From assembly GCF_023101665.1 (NCBI RefSeq), contig NZ_CP082161.1, positions 4,402,001-4,466,000 of the forward strand: 64,000 bases of DNA, given 5' to 3'. Below the pieces are notes generated by a model. That model had not been told where the DNA came from, searched no databases, and saw nothing but the letters and a program-made list of their open reading frames with translations. Positions 15,056 through 25,294 of this stretch are shown piece by piece. Both the position numbers and the translations under genes were made by a program. This DNA is from Bradyrhizobium sp. 195 (GTDB lineage: Bacteria; Pseudomonadota; Alphaproteobacteria; Rhizobiales; Xanthobacteraceae). Every line of letters starts with the position of its first letter. The first letter of the stretch is position 1.

Positions 15056-16084
15056 TCACCGATAGCGGCCGCGAAATTCGCGCGGGCTTGCGCCGGTCCA
15101 GCTGCGGAAAGCGCGCGAAAAGCTCTTCTCGTTGCGGAATCCGGCGATCTCGGCGATGCGTTTGATCGGGGTGCGGCCACGCATCAGCTCCTGTTTTGCC
15201 AGTTCGAACTTTGCCTCTTCCTTGAGATCGCGCAGCGAGGTTGCTTCCTCGCGCAGCCGCCGATGCATGGTGCGGGTGGAGAGCGCAAGCTCGCTCGCGA
15301 CGTCCTCGGCCCCGAGGCTACGTCCGCGCGCATTGCGGAGCACGCGGCGGACACGCTCGACCAGCAGCCGGTCGCGCCGATAGGGCAGCACGGTCAGCCT
15401 GAGCGCGCCCTTGAGCATGTTGTCGAGATCGGCTGCGCTGCGCGTGAGCGGCAGCGACAGATAATGCTTGTCGAAGACGATGCGGGCACAGTCCGCATCA
15501 AAGCGGATGTTCCGGCAAAAGATGGTCGGATAGACCGAGACATGGCTGGGCTCGGAGTACGGGAATTCTGCCGCGCGCAGCGCAATCGCGGAATCCACCG
15601 CCCAACAGGAGAAGCCGAGCACGTAGCGGAGCAGGGTGACGAGGCAGAATTCGCGCAACGGCCCGAGATCGCGCAGCGCCCCGATGGACACCACAGCGGT
15701 CTCTTCGCCAACCGCGAGATTGAGCAGCACGTCCTCGGTGAGCAGGCGGTGATGCCGGCACCAGCGCTTGAGCGCGATCTCGAGCGTCGGCGCCGTGATC
15801 GAGGCGCGGCACAGCATGCCGTAGGTGCCGAAGGGCAGGCGCCGTGAGAACCAGCCCAGCGCCTCGTCGTCGAGCTCACGCATGGCGTGGCCTGCCAAAG
15901 CCTCGAACTGGGCGGCCGTGACCCGCCCATCCGGAGAATTGACAAGGTCTGGCGCTACCTGACCCCGGCTGAGCGCCTCGGCCGGATCTCGGCCGTATCT
16001 TGCGTAGGCGGCAACCACGCCGCGGACAAAGGCGGCGGGGGTGACGGCGCGGCGCGGAACCGCGGTTGCGGCTTGAAAAGGCAT
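15056..16084 (-). CDS. AraC-family regulator, divergent from the leucine operon
   Basis: This 342-residue regulator has an N-terminal arabinose-binding-like domain of the OruR/FeaR type (PAAFVRGVVAAYARYGRDP...) and a C-terminal AraC helix-turn-helix pair in the last 95 residues (LALSTRTMHRRL ... IKRIAEIAGFRNEKSFSRAFRSWTGASPREFR). It is transcribed away from the isovaleryl-CoA dehydrogenase gene with 111 bp between the starts, so it probably controls that operon in response to leucine or isovalerate. Target and inducer are inferred from position. Confidence 0.9.
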   Translation of the reverse strand: MPFQAATAVPRRAVTPAAFVRGVVAAYARYGRDPAEALSRGQVAPDLVNSPDGRVTAAQFEALAGHAMRELDDEALGWFSRRLPFGTYGMLCRASITAPTLEIALKRWCRHHRLLTEDVLLNLAVGEETAVVSIGALRDLGPLREFCLVTLLRYVLGFSCWAVDSAIALRAAEFPYSEPSHVSVYPTIFCRNIRFDADCARIVFDKHYLSLPLTRSAADLDNMLKGALRLTVLPYRRDRLLVERVRRVLRNARGRSLGAEDVASELALSTRTMHRRLREEATSLRDLKEEAKFELAKQELMRGRTPIKRIAEIAGFRNEKSFSRAFRSWTGASPREFRGRYR

Positions 16085-16195
16085 CGGAACTCCCAAGGAA
16101 AATCCTCGCCAAGTTTGGCGGAAAATGCAACCTTTTAGACCGCAAGCGGCCCTCGATACCGCTAGGTTCGGAGGCCAAAATACGGAGGAATCGCC

Positions 16196-17368
16196 TTGAA
16201 CATCCCGAGCATCGATTTCGATCTGGGCGAAGACGTCGGCATGCTGCGCGACACGCTTCGCGCCTTCGTGGAGGCGGAGATCACCCCGCGCGCGGCCGAC
16301 ATCGAGAAGGCTAATCTGTTCCCGGCCGACCTTTGGAAGCGCTTTGGCGACCTCGGCCTGCTCGGCATGACCGCGCCGGAGCAATATGGCGGCTCGAGCA
16401 TGGGCTATCTCGCCCATATCGTCGCCATGGAGGAGATTTCGCGCGGCTCGGCCGCGGTCGGGCTGTCCTATGGCGCCCATTCCAACCTCTGCGTCAACCA
16501 GATCCGTCGCAACGGCAACGACGCGCAACGCCAACGCTATTTGCCGAAGCTGATTTCCGGCGAATATGTCGGCGCGCTCGCGATGTCCGAGCCCGGCGCG
16601 GGTTCTGACGTCGTCTCGATGAAACTGCGCGCCGACAAGCGCGGCGACCGCTACGTGCTCAACGGCTCGAAGATGTGGATCACCAATGGCGGCGACGCCG
16701 ACGTGCTGGTCGTCTACGCCAAGACCGATCCGGAGGCAGGCCCGCGCGGCATGACGGCTTTCCTCGTCGAGAAGGGCTTCAAGGGGTTTACCCACGGCCA
16801 GCATCTCGACAAGCTCGGCATGCGCGGCTCCAACACCTATCCCTTGTTCTTCGACGAATGCGAGGTGCCGGAGGAGAACGTGATGGGCAAGGTCGGCGAG
16901 GGCGTCAAGGTGCTGATGTCCGGCCTCGACTATGAGCGCGCGGTGCTCTCTGGCGGCCCGCTCGGCATCATGGCGGCCTGCATGGACGCGGTGGTGCCCT
17001 ACATGCACGAGCGCAAGCAGTTCGGTCAGCCGATCGGCGAATTTCAGCTGATGCAAGGCAAGCTCGCCGACATGTATTCGACCTGGCAGGCGACGCGCGC
17101 CTATGTCTATGCGGTCGGCCGCGCTTGCGACCGCGCCGACCATGCGCGCAGCTTGCGCAAGGATGCGGCTGCTGCGATCCTTTATTCCGCGGAGAAGGCA
17201 ACGTGGATGGCCGGCGAGGCGATCCAGGCGCTCGGCGGCGTCGGCTACACCAGTGAATTCCCTGTGGGGCGTCTCTGGCGCGACGCAAAACTCTACGAGA
17301 TCGGGGCCGGCACCTCGGAGGTCCGCCGCATGCTGATCGGCCGCGAGCTGATGGCCGAGACGGCTTAA
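16196..17368 (+). CDS. liuA: isovaleryl-CoA dehydrogenase
   Basis: This 390-residue flavoprotein oxidises isovaleryl-CoA to 3-methylcrotonyl-CoA in leucine breakdown and passes electrons to ETF. Acyl-CoA dehydrogenase signatures are clear: [11 protein letters not shown] (129-139), WITNGG (161-166) and [19 protein letters not shown] near the C-terminus. Glu247 in [15 protein letters not shown] is at the position of the catalytic base specific to isovaleryl-CoA dehydrogenases. The start is TTG with a strong CGGAGGAA ribosome-binding site. It is the first gene of the operon, with a divergent AraC regulator. Confidence 0.95.
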   Translation: MNIPSIDFDLGEDVGMLRDTLRAFVEAEITPRAADIEKANLFPADLWKRFGDLGLLGMTAPEQYGGSSMGYLAHIVAMEEISRGSAAVGLSYGAHSNLCVNQIRRNGNDAQRQRYLPKLISGEYVGALAMSEPGAGSDVVSMKLRADKRGDRYVLNGSKMWITNGGDADVLVVYAKTDPEAGPRGMTAFLVEKGFKGFTHGQHLDKLGMRGSNTYPLFFDECEVPEENVMGKVGEGVKVLMSGLDYERAVLSGGPLGIMAACMDAVVPYMHERKQFGQPIGEFQLMQGKLADMYSTWQATRAYVYAVGRACDRADHARSLRKDAAAAILYSAEKATWMAGEAIQALGGVGYTSEFPVGRLWRDAKLYEIGAGTSEVRRMLIGRELMAETA

Positions 17369-17392
17369 AACTTTCACCTCATTGGAATCATC

Positions 17393-18997
17393 ATGCCGCT
17401 CCATTCCAGCATCGATCCGTCTTCATCAGACTTTGCGCGCAATTCCGAGGCCATGCGCGCCCTCGTCGCGGACTTGCGCGAAAAGCTCAGTCAGGTCGCC
17501 GGTGGCGGCGGCGAGGTCTCGCGCAGCCGCCACACCGCGCGCGGCAAGATGCTGGCACGGCAACGCGTCGACCTGCTGGTCGATCCCGGCACCTCGTTCC
17601 TGGAGCTGTCGCCGCTCGCGGCCTATGGCCTCTATGGCGGCGACGTGCATTCGGCGAGCGTCGTCACCGGGGTGGGGCGCATCGCGGGCCGCGAATGTGT
17701 GATCGTTGCCAATGACGCCACCATCAAGGGCGGCACCTATTATCCGATGACGGTGAAGAAGCATCTGCGCGCGCAGGACGTCGCGCGGCAGAACAATCTG
17801 CCCTGTGTCTACATGGTCGATTCCGGCGGCGCCTTCCTGCCGCTGCAGGACGAGATCTTTCCGGACGAGCGCCATTTCGGCCGCATCTTCTACAACCAGG
17901 CGCAGATGTCCTCCCATGGCATTCCGCAGATCGCGATCGTGATGGGTTCCTGCACCGCCGGCGGCGCCTATGTGCCCGCGATGTCGGACGAGAGCATCAT
18001 CGTGCGTAACCAGGGCACCATCTTCCTCGGCGGCCCGCCGCTGGTGAAGGCCGCGACCGGCGAGGTGGTGAGCGCGGAGGAGCTCGGCGGCGCCGACGTG
18101 CATTCAAGGCAGTCGGGCGTGACCGACCATTACGCCCAGAACGATGCCCATGCGATCGGCATTGCGCGGCGCATCGTCGGCACGCTGAAGCCCTCGGCGC
18201 GGCCGAACCTCAACATGCATCCTCCGCGTGATCCGCTGTTCGCCGCGGAAGAGATCTACGGCGTGGTGCCCGTCGACGGTCGCAAGCCGTTCGACGTGCG
18301 CGATATTATCGCGCGTGTGGTGGATGGCTCGGAGTTCGACGAGTTCAAAAAACTCTACGGCACGACGCTGGTGTGCGGGTTTGCCCATATCTGGGGCTAC
18401 CCGGTCGGCATCATCGCCAACAACGGCATCCTGTTCAGCGAGAGCTCGCTGAAGGGCGCGCACTTCATCGAGCTGTGCTGCCAGCGCGGCATCCCCCTGG
18501 TGTTCCTGCAGAACATCACCGGCTTCATGGTCGGCAAGAAATACGAGGCCGGCGGCATCGCGCGCGACGGCGCCAAGCTGGTGACGGCGGTCGCGACCGC
18601 CTCGGTGCCGAAATTCACCGTCGTGATCGGCGGCTCCTATGGCGCCGGCAATTACGGCATGTGCGGCCGCGCCTACTCGCCGCGCTTCCTCTGGATGTGG
18701 CCGAACGCACGCATCTCGGTGATGGGCGGCGAGCAGGCCTCGATGGTGCTGAGCCAAGTTCGGCGCGACAATATCGAGGCCAAGGGCGACAGCTGGTCGA
18801 AGCAAGAGGAAGATAAATTCCGCGAACCCATCCGTGCGCAATATGAAAGCCAGGGGCATCCCTATTACGCGACCGCCCGGCTGTGGGACGACGGCGTGAT
18901 CGATCCCGCCGACACGCGGCTGGTGCTCGGCCTTGGGCTCTCGGCGGCGTCGAATGCGCCGATCGAACCGACGAAATTCGGCCTGTTCAGGATGTGA
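17393..18997 (+). CDS. liuB: methylcrotonyl-CoA carboxylase, carboxyltransferase (beta) subunit
   Basis: This 534-residue protein transfers the carboxyl group from biotin to 3-methylcrotonyl-CoA. It has the two crotonase-like halves of acyl-CoA carboxyltransferases: [19 protein letters not shown] and [14 protein letters not shown] in the N-half, and [41 protein letters not shown] and [15 protein letters not shown] in the C-half. This is the MCC subgroup rather than propionyl-CoA carboxylase. It starts 24 bp after the dehydrogenase gene and ends 4 bp before the biotin subunit. Confidence 0.95.
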   Translation: MPLHSSIDPSSSDFARNSEAMRALVADLREKLSQVAGGGGEVSRSRHTARGKMLARQRVDLLVDPGTSFLELSPLAAYGLYGGDVHSASVVTGVGRIAGRECVIVANDATIKGGTYYPMTVKKHLRAQDVARQNNLPCVYMVDSGGAFLPLQDEIFPDERHFGRIFYNQAQMSSHGIPQIAIVMGSCTAGGAYVPAMSDESIIVRNQGTIFLGGPPLVKAATGEVVSAEELGGADVHSRQSGVTDHYAQNDAHAIGIARRIVGTLKPSARPNLNMHPPRDPLFAAEEIYGVVPVDGRKPFDVRDIIARVVDGSEFDEFKKLYGTTLVCGFAHIWGYPVGIIANNGILFSESSLKGAHFIELCCQRGIPLVFLQNITGFMVGKKYEAGGIARDGAKLVTAVATASVPKFTVVIGGSYGAGNYGMCGRAYSPRFLWMWPNARISVMGGEQASMVLSQVRRDNIEAKGDSWSKQEEDKFREPIRAQYESQGHPYYATARLWDDGVIDPADTRLVLGLGLSAASNAPIEPTKFGLFRM

Positions 18998-19001
18998 TGC
19001 G

Positions 19002-21005
19002 ATGGACCGCTCAAAGCTCTACCGGCGTTTTCGCACGCTCCTGATCGCCAACCGCGGCGAGATCGCCTGCCGCGTCATCCGCACCGCCCGCGCCATGGGC
19101 CTGCGCACGGTCGCGGTCTATTCCGAGGCCGACCGCGACGCGATGCATGTCGCGCTCGCGGATGAGGCCGTGCTGCTCGGGCCCGCGCGCGCCCGCGACA
19201 GCTATCTCAATGTCGAGCGGCTGATCGAGGCTGCGCGCAAGACCGGCGCGGAAGCCGTGCACCCCGGCTACGGCTTCCTGTCGGAGAATGCGGAGTTCGC
19301 GCACGCCTGCCTTGAGGCCGGCCTCGTCTTCGTCGGCCCGACCGCCGGGATGATGACGGCGATGGGCTCGAAGTCCGGCTCCAAGGCGCTGATGGAGGAG
19401 GCCGGCGTGCCGCTGGTGCCCGGCTATCACGGCGACGCGCAGAACGATGCAACGCTGGCGAAGGCCGCCGAGAAGGTCGGTTTCCCGATCCTGGTGAAGG
19501 CGTCCGCGGGCGGCGGCGGCCGCGGTATGCGGATCGTGCGCTCGGCGGACGAACTTGGGCCCGCGATCGTCAGCGCCAAGCGGGAAGCAAAAGCCGCGTT
19601 CGGCGATGACCGTATGCTGATCGAAAAATATGTCGACAATCCCCGCCACATCGAAGTGCAGATCATCGGCGACAGCCACGGCAATCTGCTCTCGCTGTTC
19701 GAGCGCGAATGCACGTTGCAGCGCCGGCACCAGAAAGTGATCGAGGAGGCGCCGTCGCCGACGCTCAATCCTGCCCAGCGCGAGGCGGTCTGCGCTGCCG
19801 CGCGAAAGGCTGCGGGCGCAGTGAATTATGTCGGCGCCGGCACGATCGAATTCGTCTCGGACGGCAAGGACGTGTTCTTCATCGAGATGAACACCCGTCT
19901 CCAGGTCGAGCATCCCGTGACCGAGTTGATCACCGGAATCGACCTCGTCGAATGGCAGTTGCGCGTCGCCTTCGGCGAGGCGCTGCCGTTGAAGCAGGAC
20001 GAGATCAAGCTCAACGGCCACGCCGTCGAGGCGCGCGTCTACGCGGAAAACCCAACCAAGAACTTCATGCCGTCGGTCGGCAGGATCTCGACCTGGCGGT
20101 TGCCGGAGGAGACTGGTGGCTTGCGTATCGATGCCGGCTATCGCGAAGGTGATAGCGTATCGCCCTATTACGACGCGATGCTCGCAAAGATGATCGCCTG
20201 GGCGCCGACGCGGGATGTCGCGATCGAGCGGCTCAATCGCGGGCTGGAAGAGTCCGACGTTCGCGGCATCGTCACCAACATCCCCTTCCTGTCGGCGCTG
20301 ATGACGCATCCAAAAGTGCGGACCAATGCGATCGACACCGGCTTCATCGAGCGCGAGCTGGCGGTTCTGACACAGGCCGCGCCGGCGCCCGGAGAGCTCG
20401 AGCTGTGCGCGGCAGTGGCAGCGATCGTCAACGATGAGCGGCAAGTCGCGCAAGGGGAGGCGAATTCACCCTGGCAGACGTTTGGCTGGCAGCCGGTCGG
20501 CCGCCGCCAGCGCAGCTTTGCCTTCCGCGTCGGCCACGGAGCCGAGCAGAAGATCGCGCTGAACTACGGCAGCGGGCCGTCGACGCTGGTGATCGGCGAC
20601 CGCGAGCTGGCGTTTGCGATTGCGCCGAAGGACGGCGGCTTCGATCTGACGCTGGACGGCGTCAAATCGCAGGTCGCAGCCGTGATCGACGGCCATGAGC
20701 TCTACTTGCGCACGCGCAACGGGCGCTTCGATCTGCATTTGGTCGATCCGTTCGGCGGCGAGACCGAGGAGCATGCCGGAGAGGACAAGATCGCTGCGCC
20801 GCTGCCGGGAACGGTCGTCGCGGTATTGGCCGAGGAGGGCGCGACGCTCGAGAAGGGCGCGCCGATCCTGACGCTCGAAGTGATGAAGATGGAGCAGACG
20901 CTGCGCGCGCCCTATGCCGGCGTGCTGAAATCCATCAAGTGCAAGGTCGGCGACATCGTGCAGGAGGGCGTCGAGCTCGCCGTGGTCGAGCCTGCGGGAG
21001 AGTGA
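19002..21005 (+). CDS. liuD: methylcrotonyl-CoA carboxylase, biotin-containing (alpha) subunit
   Basis: This 667-residue protein contains biotin carboxylase (N-terminal 450 residues: RTLLIANRGEIACRV, HPGYGFLSENAEFA, the ATP-grasp glycine loop KASAGGGGRGMR, and FIEMNTRLQVEHPVTE), a linking domain, and a C-terminal biotinyl domain with EVMKMEQ, whose Lys629 is the biotin attachment site. With the preceding subunit it carboxylates 3-methylcrotonyl-CoA. The start at 19002 lies just after the upstream stop codon. The next gene begins 1 bp after its stop. Confidence 0.95.
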   Translation: MDRSKLYRRFRTLLIANRGEIACRVIRTARAMGLRTVAVYSEADRDAMHVALADEAVLLGPARARDSYLNVERLIEAARKTGAEAVHPGYGFLSENAEFAHACLEAGLVFVGPTAGMMTAMGSKSGSKALMEEAGVPLVPGYHGDAQNDATLAKAAEKVGFPILVKASAGGGGRGMRIVRSADELGPAIVSAKREAKAAFGDDRMLIEKYVDNPRHIEVQIIGDSHGNLLSLFERECTLQRRHQKVIEEAPSPTLNPAQREAVCAAARKAAGAVNYVGAGTIEFVSDGKDVFFIEMNTRLQVEHPVTELITGIDLVEWQLRVAFGEALPLKQDEIKLNGHAVEARVYAENPTKNFMPSVGRISTWRLPEETGGLRIDAGYREGDSVSPYYDAMLAKMIAWAPTRDVAIERLNRGLEESDVRGIVTNIPFLSALMTHPKVRTNAIDTGFIERELAVLTQAAPAPGELELCAAVAAIVNDERQVAQGEANSPWQTFGWQPVGRRQRSFAFRVGHGAEQKIALNYGSGPSTLVIGDRELAFAIAPKDGGFDLTLDGVKSQVAAVIDGHELYLRTRNGRFDLHLVDPFGGETEEHAGEDKIAAPLPGTVVAVLAEEGATLEKGAPILTLEVMKMEQTLRAPYAGVLKSIKCKVGDIVQEGVELAVVEPAGE

Positions 21006-21006
21006 C

Positions 21007-21927
21007 ATGAGCGACCAGGTCCGCATCGTCGAAATGGGGCCGCGCGACGGGCTCCAGAACGAGAAGGTTCCGGTCGGCGTCGAGGCCCGCATCGCCTTTG
21101 TCGAGGCGCTGGTCGCGGCCGGTCTCGATACGGTCGAGGTCGGCGCCTTCGTCTCGCCCAAGGCGATCCCGCAAATGGCGAGCTCGGATGCCGTGCTGCG
21201 CGGCGTTGCCCATGTGACGGGCGCCGAATTCCACGTGCTGGTGCCGAACGAGAAGGGCTATGACGCCGCGCGCGCCGCCGGCGCGAAAGTGGTCTCGGTG
21301 TTCGCTGCGGCCTCCGAAGGCTTTTCCCGCGCCAATATCAATTGCACGGTCGCGGAGTCCATCGAGCGGTTCAAGCCGGTGCTGGCGCGCGCCAAGGCCG
21401 ATGGCGTCAAGGTGCGCGGCTATATCTCCTGCGTGCTGGGCTGCCCGTTCGACGGCGAGATCAAGCCAAAGGCGGTCGCCGATCTCGCGAACACGCTGTT
21501 CGAACTCGGCTGCTACGAGATCTCGCTCGGCGATACCATCGGCGTCGGCACGCCTGCCAAGGCCAAGGAGATGCTGCGCGCGGTTGCCGCCAATATCCCA
21601 ACCGGCAAGCTGGCAATGCATTTCCACGACACCTACGGCCAGGCGCTCGCCAATCTCTATGCTGGGATGGAGGAGGGCGTCCACGTCATCGATGCCGCCG
21701 CGGGCGGCCTCGGCGGCTGCCCCTATGCACCGGGCGCGACCGGCAATGTCGCGACCGAGGACGTCGTCTACATGCTCGAAGGCATGGGCGTCAGGACCGG
21801 CATCGACATGGAGAAGCTGCTGGCGGCCACGAACGAGATGAGCGGCCTGCTCGGCAAGCCGCCCGTGAGCCGGGTGGCGTCCGCGCTGAACGCGAAGAAG
21901 AAGCGGGCCGCGACTTCAGCTTCGTAG
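21007..21927 (+). CDS. mvaB: hydroxymethylglutaryl-CoA lyase
   Basis: This 306-residue TIM-barrel enzyme splits HMG-CoA into acetyl-CoA and acetoacetate, the last step of leucine breakdown. It begins VRIVEMGPRDGLQNE (metal-binding Asp in RDGLQNE), has the HFHDTYGQALAN metal-binding histidines, and carries GLGGCPYAPGATGNVATED with the active-site Cys loop. The methylglutaconyl-CoA hydratase gene that usually lies before it is absent here. Its stop codon lies within a palindromic repeat that starts at 21923. Confidence 0.95.
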   Translation: MSDQVRIVEMGPRDGLQNEKVPVGVEARIAFVEALVAAGLDTVEVGAFVSPKAIPQMASSDAVLRGVAHVTGAEFHVLVPNEKGYDAARAAGAKVVSVFAAASEGFSRANINCTVAESIERFKPVLARAKADGVKVRGYISCVLGCPFDGEIKPKAVADLANTLFELGCYEISLGDTIGVGTPAKAKEMLRAVAANIPTGKLAMHFHDTYGQALANLYAGMEEGVHVIDAAAGGLGGCPYAPGATGNVATEDVVYMLEGMGVRTGIDMEKLLAATNEMSGLLGKPPVSRVASALNAKKKRAATSAS

Positions 21928-22014
21928 GGTGGGCAAAGGCGCGTAGCGCCGTGCCCACCATCTTTCGATGATCGAGACAGGTGGTGGGCACGCTTTCGCT
22001 TTGCCCACCCTACG
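21923..22014. repeat. palindromic repeat of the CGTAGGGTGGGCAAAG type
   Basis: Perfect terminal arms CGTAGGGTGGGCAAAG (21923-21938) and CTTTGCCCACCCTACG (21999-22014) enclose inner arms GTGCCCACCA/TGGTGGGCAC. The TAG inside the left arm is the HMG-CoA lyase stop codon. A closely related copy is at 26826. It lies between convergent genes and could act as a terminator for both. Confidence 0.85.
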
Positions 22015-22022
22015 AGACCTGC

Positions 22023-22949
22023 TTAAGCCGCCTTCAGCCCCACGTCCGGCAGACGCGGCCGGTTCTTGAGCGCCTTGGCCATCATGGCCTCGACCTCAGC
22101 CTTCTCCTGCGGTAGCAGCGCCAGGCGCGGCGGGCGGGTCAGCGCGGTGCCGCGGCCCATAATGTGCTCGCACAGCTTGATGCACTGGACGAGGTCCGGC
22201 CGCGCGTCGAGATGCAACAGCGGCATGAACCATTCGTAGAGCGGCATCGCCTCGGCGAAGCGCCCCGCCTTGGCCAGACGGAACAGCGTCTCGCCCTCGC
22301 GCGGGAAGGCGTTCGACATACCCGAGACCCAACCCACGGCGCCCATCGCGACGCTCTCGACGATGACGTCGTCGAGCCCCGCGAACAGCACGAAGCGGTC
22401 GCCGACCATGTTGCGGGTGTCGATGAAGCGCCGCGTGTCGCCGGAGGAATCCTTGAAGCAGACGACCGTCTCGACGTCCGCCAGCGAGGCCAGGATGTCG
22501 GGGGTGACGTCGTTCTTGTAGATCGGCGGATTGTTGTAGAGCATCACCGGCAGGTCGGTCGCGGTGGCGACGGCGCGGAAATGCGCGGCGGTCTCGTGCG
22601 GCTTGGACGAATAGACCAGGGCTGGCATCACCATCACGCCGTCGATGCCGACACGCGCGGCTTCCCTGGCCGTCTCGACTGCGAAGGCGGTGGTGAATTC
22701 CGCGATGCCGCACAGCACGGGCACGCGGCCGGCCGCGACCGACTTCGCGGTTTCCATGATCGCGACCTTCTCCTTGCGCTCAAGCGACGTGTTCTCGCCG
22801 ACGGAGCCGCAGACGATCAGGCCGGAGACGCCATCGCGGATCAACCCGTCCATCACCTTGGCAGTTGCGTCGATATTGAGCGACAGGTCGTCATTGAATT
22901 GCGTGGTAACGGCAGGGAAGACGCCTTCCCAGGAAACGTGGCGGGTCAT
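22023..22949 (-). CDS. dihydrodipicolinate-synthase-like aldolase/lyase
   Basis: This 308-residue class I aldolase-fold protein has GSVGEN (49-54), the catalytic Tyr138 in YNNPP and the Schiff-base Lys166 in CFKDSSGD. The DapA superfamily also includes N-acetylneuraminate lyase, KDG aldolase and hydroxyproline-pathway deaminases. Since it is the last gene of a TRAP transporter unit, it most likely handles the imported acid rather than making lysine. The exact substrate cannot be read from the sequence. Confidence 0.85.
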   Translation of the reverse strand: MTRHVSWEGVFPAVTTQFNDDLSLNIDATAKVMDGLIRDGVSGLIVCGSVGENTSLERKEKVAIMETAKSVAAGRVPVLCGIAEFTTAFAVETAREAARVGIDGVMVMPALVYSSKPHETAAHFRAVATATDLPVMLYNNPPIYKNDVTPDILASLADVETVVCFKDSSGDTRRFIDTRNMVGDRFVLFAGLDDVIVESVAMGAVGWVSGMSNAFPREGETLFRLAKAGRFAEAMPLYEWFMPLLHLDARPDLVQCIKLCEHIMGRGTALTRPPRLALLPQEKAEVEAMMAKALKNRPRLPDVGLKAA

Positions 22950-23020
22950 GAGTTCACTCCAAGTGTATTGCCGGCGGGGGCTGGGGCCGCTGGTTGTTGT
23001 TAAGACGATGGCGAATGGAA

Positions 23021-24004
23021 TTAGAGCGTCGCGCCGACCTTGCGCAGCTCGGCGAGGACGGGGGCCTTGGGCAGCCAGATCTTGTCGAATTCGGCAATGA
23101 CGGCCTCGGTATCCTTGGCGTCGACCTGGCGGATCGGGATCGGTGCCTTCTTGAAATTCTCGATCAACGCCGGCTCGTTGCCGGCAAGCTCGTCGATCTG
23201 TGCGTCCAGCGTCGACTTCACCAGCTTGGTGATCAGCTCGCGGTCGGCGGGCGGCAGTGACTGCCAGACCCGGCCGGAGACGACGGCCGCCATCGGCATG
23301 AAGACGGCATTCATCTGGAGGATCACCTTCGACACCTTGTCGAAGCGCTGGTTCCAGGAGAATTCGAGATCGGCCTCGAGGCCGTCGACCTGGCCGTTGG
23401 CCATCGCGTCGAACACCTGCGGCGTCGGGATCGGGGTAGGCGCAGCACCCAGCGAGGAATAGAAATCGCGATAGACCGGCGTCGGGTTGATGCGCAGCTT
23501 CATGCCCTTGATGTCGGCCAGCGTGTTCAGGTCCTTTGAGGAGAACACCGCGCGCATGCCGGTGATGCCCCAGCCGAGCCCGATCGTGCCGGTCTCCTGC
23601 GGCAGCACGTCGAACAGTTTCACCGCCGCCGGATGCCGCACGAATTTCGCGACCGACGGCGTCGAACGGACGATGTAGGGCGCGTTGATCGCGGCGATGT
23701 GCGGCACGCGCGAGCCGAGCTCGGCGGCCTGGATGAAGCCCATGTCGAGCGCGCCGGACTGCAATTGCTGCATCATCGCGGTCTCATTGCCGAGCTGGCC
23801 GGAGTGGAACACGGTCAATGTCAGGCGACCATTGGATGCCGCCTTGAGATCGTCGCCGAATTTGAGCGCGGCCTTGTTCCAGGAATGGCCGTTCGGCGTG
23901 ATCAGGCCGAGGCGGAATTCCTTGGCCTGGGCGAGCGCCAGCGACGGCGCGAACACCGATGCGGCGGCACTGGCGGCGAGAAAGCGGCGGCGTGAGAGCG
24001 GCAT
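23021..24004 (-). CDS. TRAP transporter substrate-binding protein (DctP type), system 1
   Basis: This 327-residue exported protein has a Tat-type signal (SRRRFLAASAAAS) probably cleaved near ALAQA. The DctP core shows FHSGQLGNETAMMQQLQSGALDMGF and KGMKLRINPTPVYRDFYSSLGAAPTPIP, where the Arg in KLRI normally binds the ligand carboxylate. It captures an organic acid in the periplasm and delivers it to the permease encoded just upstream (24029-25917). It lies between the large permease and the DapA-like gene. Confidence 0.92.
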   Translation of the reverse strand: MPLSRRRFLAASAAASVFAPSLALAQAKEFRLGLITPNGHSWNKAALKFGDDLKAASNGRLTLTVFHSGQLGNETAMMQQLQSGALDMGFIQAAELGSRVPHIAAINAPYIVRSTPSVAKFVRHPAAVKLFDVLPQETGTIGLGWGITGMRAVFSSKDLNTLADIKGMKLRINPTPVYRDFYSSLGAAPTPIPTPQVFDAMANGQVDGLEADLEFSWNQRFDKVSKVILQMNAVFMPMAAVVSGRVWQSLPPADRELITKLVKSTLDAQIDELAGNEPALIENFKKAPIPIRQVDAKDTEAVIAEFDKIWLPKAPVLAELRKVGATL

Positions 24005-24028
24005 GGTCGGGCTTCCTTCTAGGTGGGC

Positions 24029-25294
24029 CTATTTGACGAGGATCAGCGAGAGCGACGGATAGAGCGAGAGCAGCACGAGGAGGACGCAGGAGATGACGAA
24101 GAACGGCAGCGTCACCATGAACATCTTGCCGGGCTTGGCGCCGGTGACGGCGGCCGCGACGAAGAAGCAGAGCCCGACCGGCGGCGACAGCAGGCCAAGC
24201 ACCAGATTGATCACCACCACCACGCCAAAATGCCTGGGATCGATGTGATAGACCTCGGTGGCGACCGGCAGCAGGATCGGCACCGTCATGATCAGGCCGG
24301 GAATGCCGTCGATGACAGTGCCGATCACCAGCAGGATCACGTTGCAGATCAGCATGAAGCTGACGGGGTCCTTGGCGGCGGTCTGGATCCAGGCGGCCGT
24401 CTCCTGCGGCACCTTGCCGAAGATCAGGACCCAGGAGAACACCGCCGCGGCCGCGACCAGGAACAGCACGATCGCCGAATAGATGGCGCTACGCAGCATC
24501 ATCTGCGGCAGCTGGGAGAACTCGAACTCCTTGGTCCAGAACTTTCCGACCAGTGCGGCTGCGACGGCACCGACGGCTGCGGATTCGGTCGCGTTGGCGA
24601 GGCCGCCGAGAATGGTGCCGACGATGACGATCGGGATCAGCAGCGTCGGAGACGTCCGCAGGATGGCCATGACGCGCTGGCGCGGCGTCTGATAGTCCGC
24701 GCGCGGATAGTTGTAGATGTATCCCATCAGCGCGATGACGAGGCAGAACATGACCGTGAGGATCACGCCCGGCACGATCCCGGCGATCAGCATGTCGCTG
24801 ACCGAGACCTGCGCCAGGACGCTGTAAACCACGAACATCACCGAGGGCGGGATGATCGGGCCGAGCATGCCGCCATAGGCGGTGAGGCCGGCCGCAAAGG
24901 TCTTGTCGTAGCCCTTCTTCTCCATCTCCGGGACCATGATCTGGGCCATGATCGCCACCTGCGCGGTCGCTGATCCCAGGATCGAGGAGATGAACATGTT
25001 GGCGAGGATGTTGACGTAGGCGAGCCCTCCCTTGAGCGAGCCGACGAAGGCCATCGCCATGTCGACGATGCGCCGGGTGATGCCGCCGCCATTCATGATC
25101 TCGCCGATCAGGATGAAGAGCGGGATGGCGATCAGGCCGTAGCTGTCGACGCCGCCGAAGAGCTGGAGCGGATAGGACTGGAACAGCACGGGATTGCCGG
25201 ATGCGGCGATGTAGACGAGGCCGGCGAGGCACAGGCAAAGCCCGATCGGCACGCCGACCAGCATGAACGCCATGAAGGCCGCTGATGTGATCAT
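24029..25294 (-). CDS. TRAP transporter large permease (DctM type), system 1
   Basis: This 421-residue protein has about 12 transmembrane segments. Characteristic pieces are IPLFILIGEIMNGGGITRRIVDMAMAFVGSLKGGLAYVNI and FAAGLTAYGGMLGPIIPPS, and the C-terminal RHFGVVVVINLVLGLLSPPVGLCFFV is the DctM signature. It forms the sodium-driven transport channel with the small subunit, whose stop codon it overlaps by one base. Confidence 0.93.
   Translation of the reverse strand: MITSAAFMAFMLVGVPIGLCLCLAGLVYIAASGNPVLFQSYPLQLFGGVDSYGLIAIPLFILIGEIMNGGGITRRIVDMAMAFVGSLKGGLAYVNILANMFISSILGSATAQVAIMAQIMVPEMEKKGYDKTFAAGLTAYGGMLGPIIPPSVMFVVYSVLAQVSVSDMLIAGIVPGVILTVMFCLVIALMGYIYNYPRADYQTPRQRVMAILRTSPTLLIPIVIVGTILGGLANATESAAVGAVAAALVGKFWTKEFEFSQLPQMMLRSAIYSAIVLFLVAAAAVFSWVLIFGKVPQETAAWIQTAAKDPVSFMLICNVILLVIGTVIDGIPGLIMTVPILLPVATEVYHIDPRHFGVVVVINLVLGLLSPPVGLCFFVAAAVTGAKPGKMFMVTLPFFVISCVLLVLLSLYPSLSLILVK

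Noticed and set aside
15056..17404. A continuous 782-codon minus-strand frame that joins the AraC gene to the region opposite liuA
   Set aside because: Only the last 342 codons show AraC-family sequence; the rest is antisense to the dehydrogenase. The true start is taken as ATG 16084.
19011..20453. 480-codon antisense frame opposite the biotin carboxylase subunit
   Set aside because: Shadow of the liuD coding strand; no motif, no ribosome-binding site.
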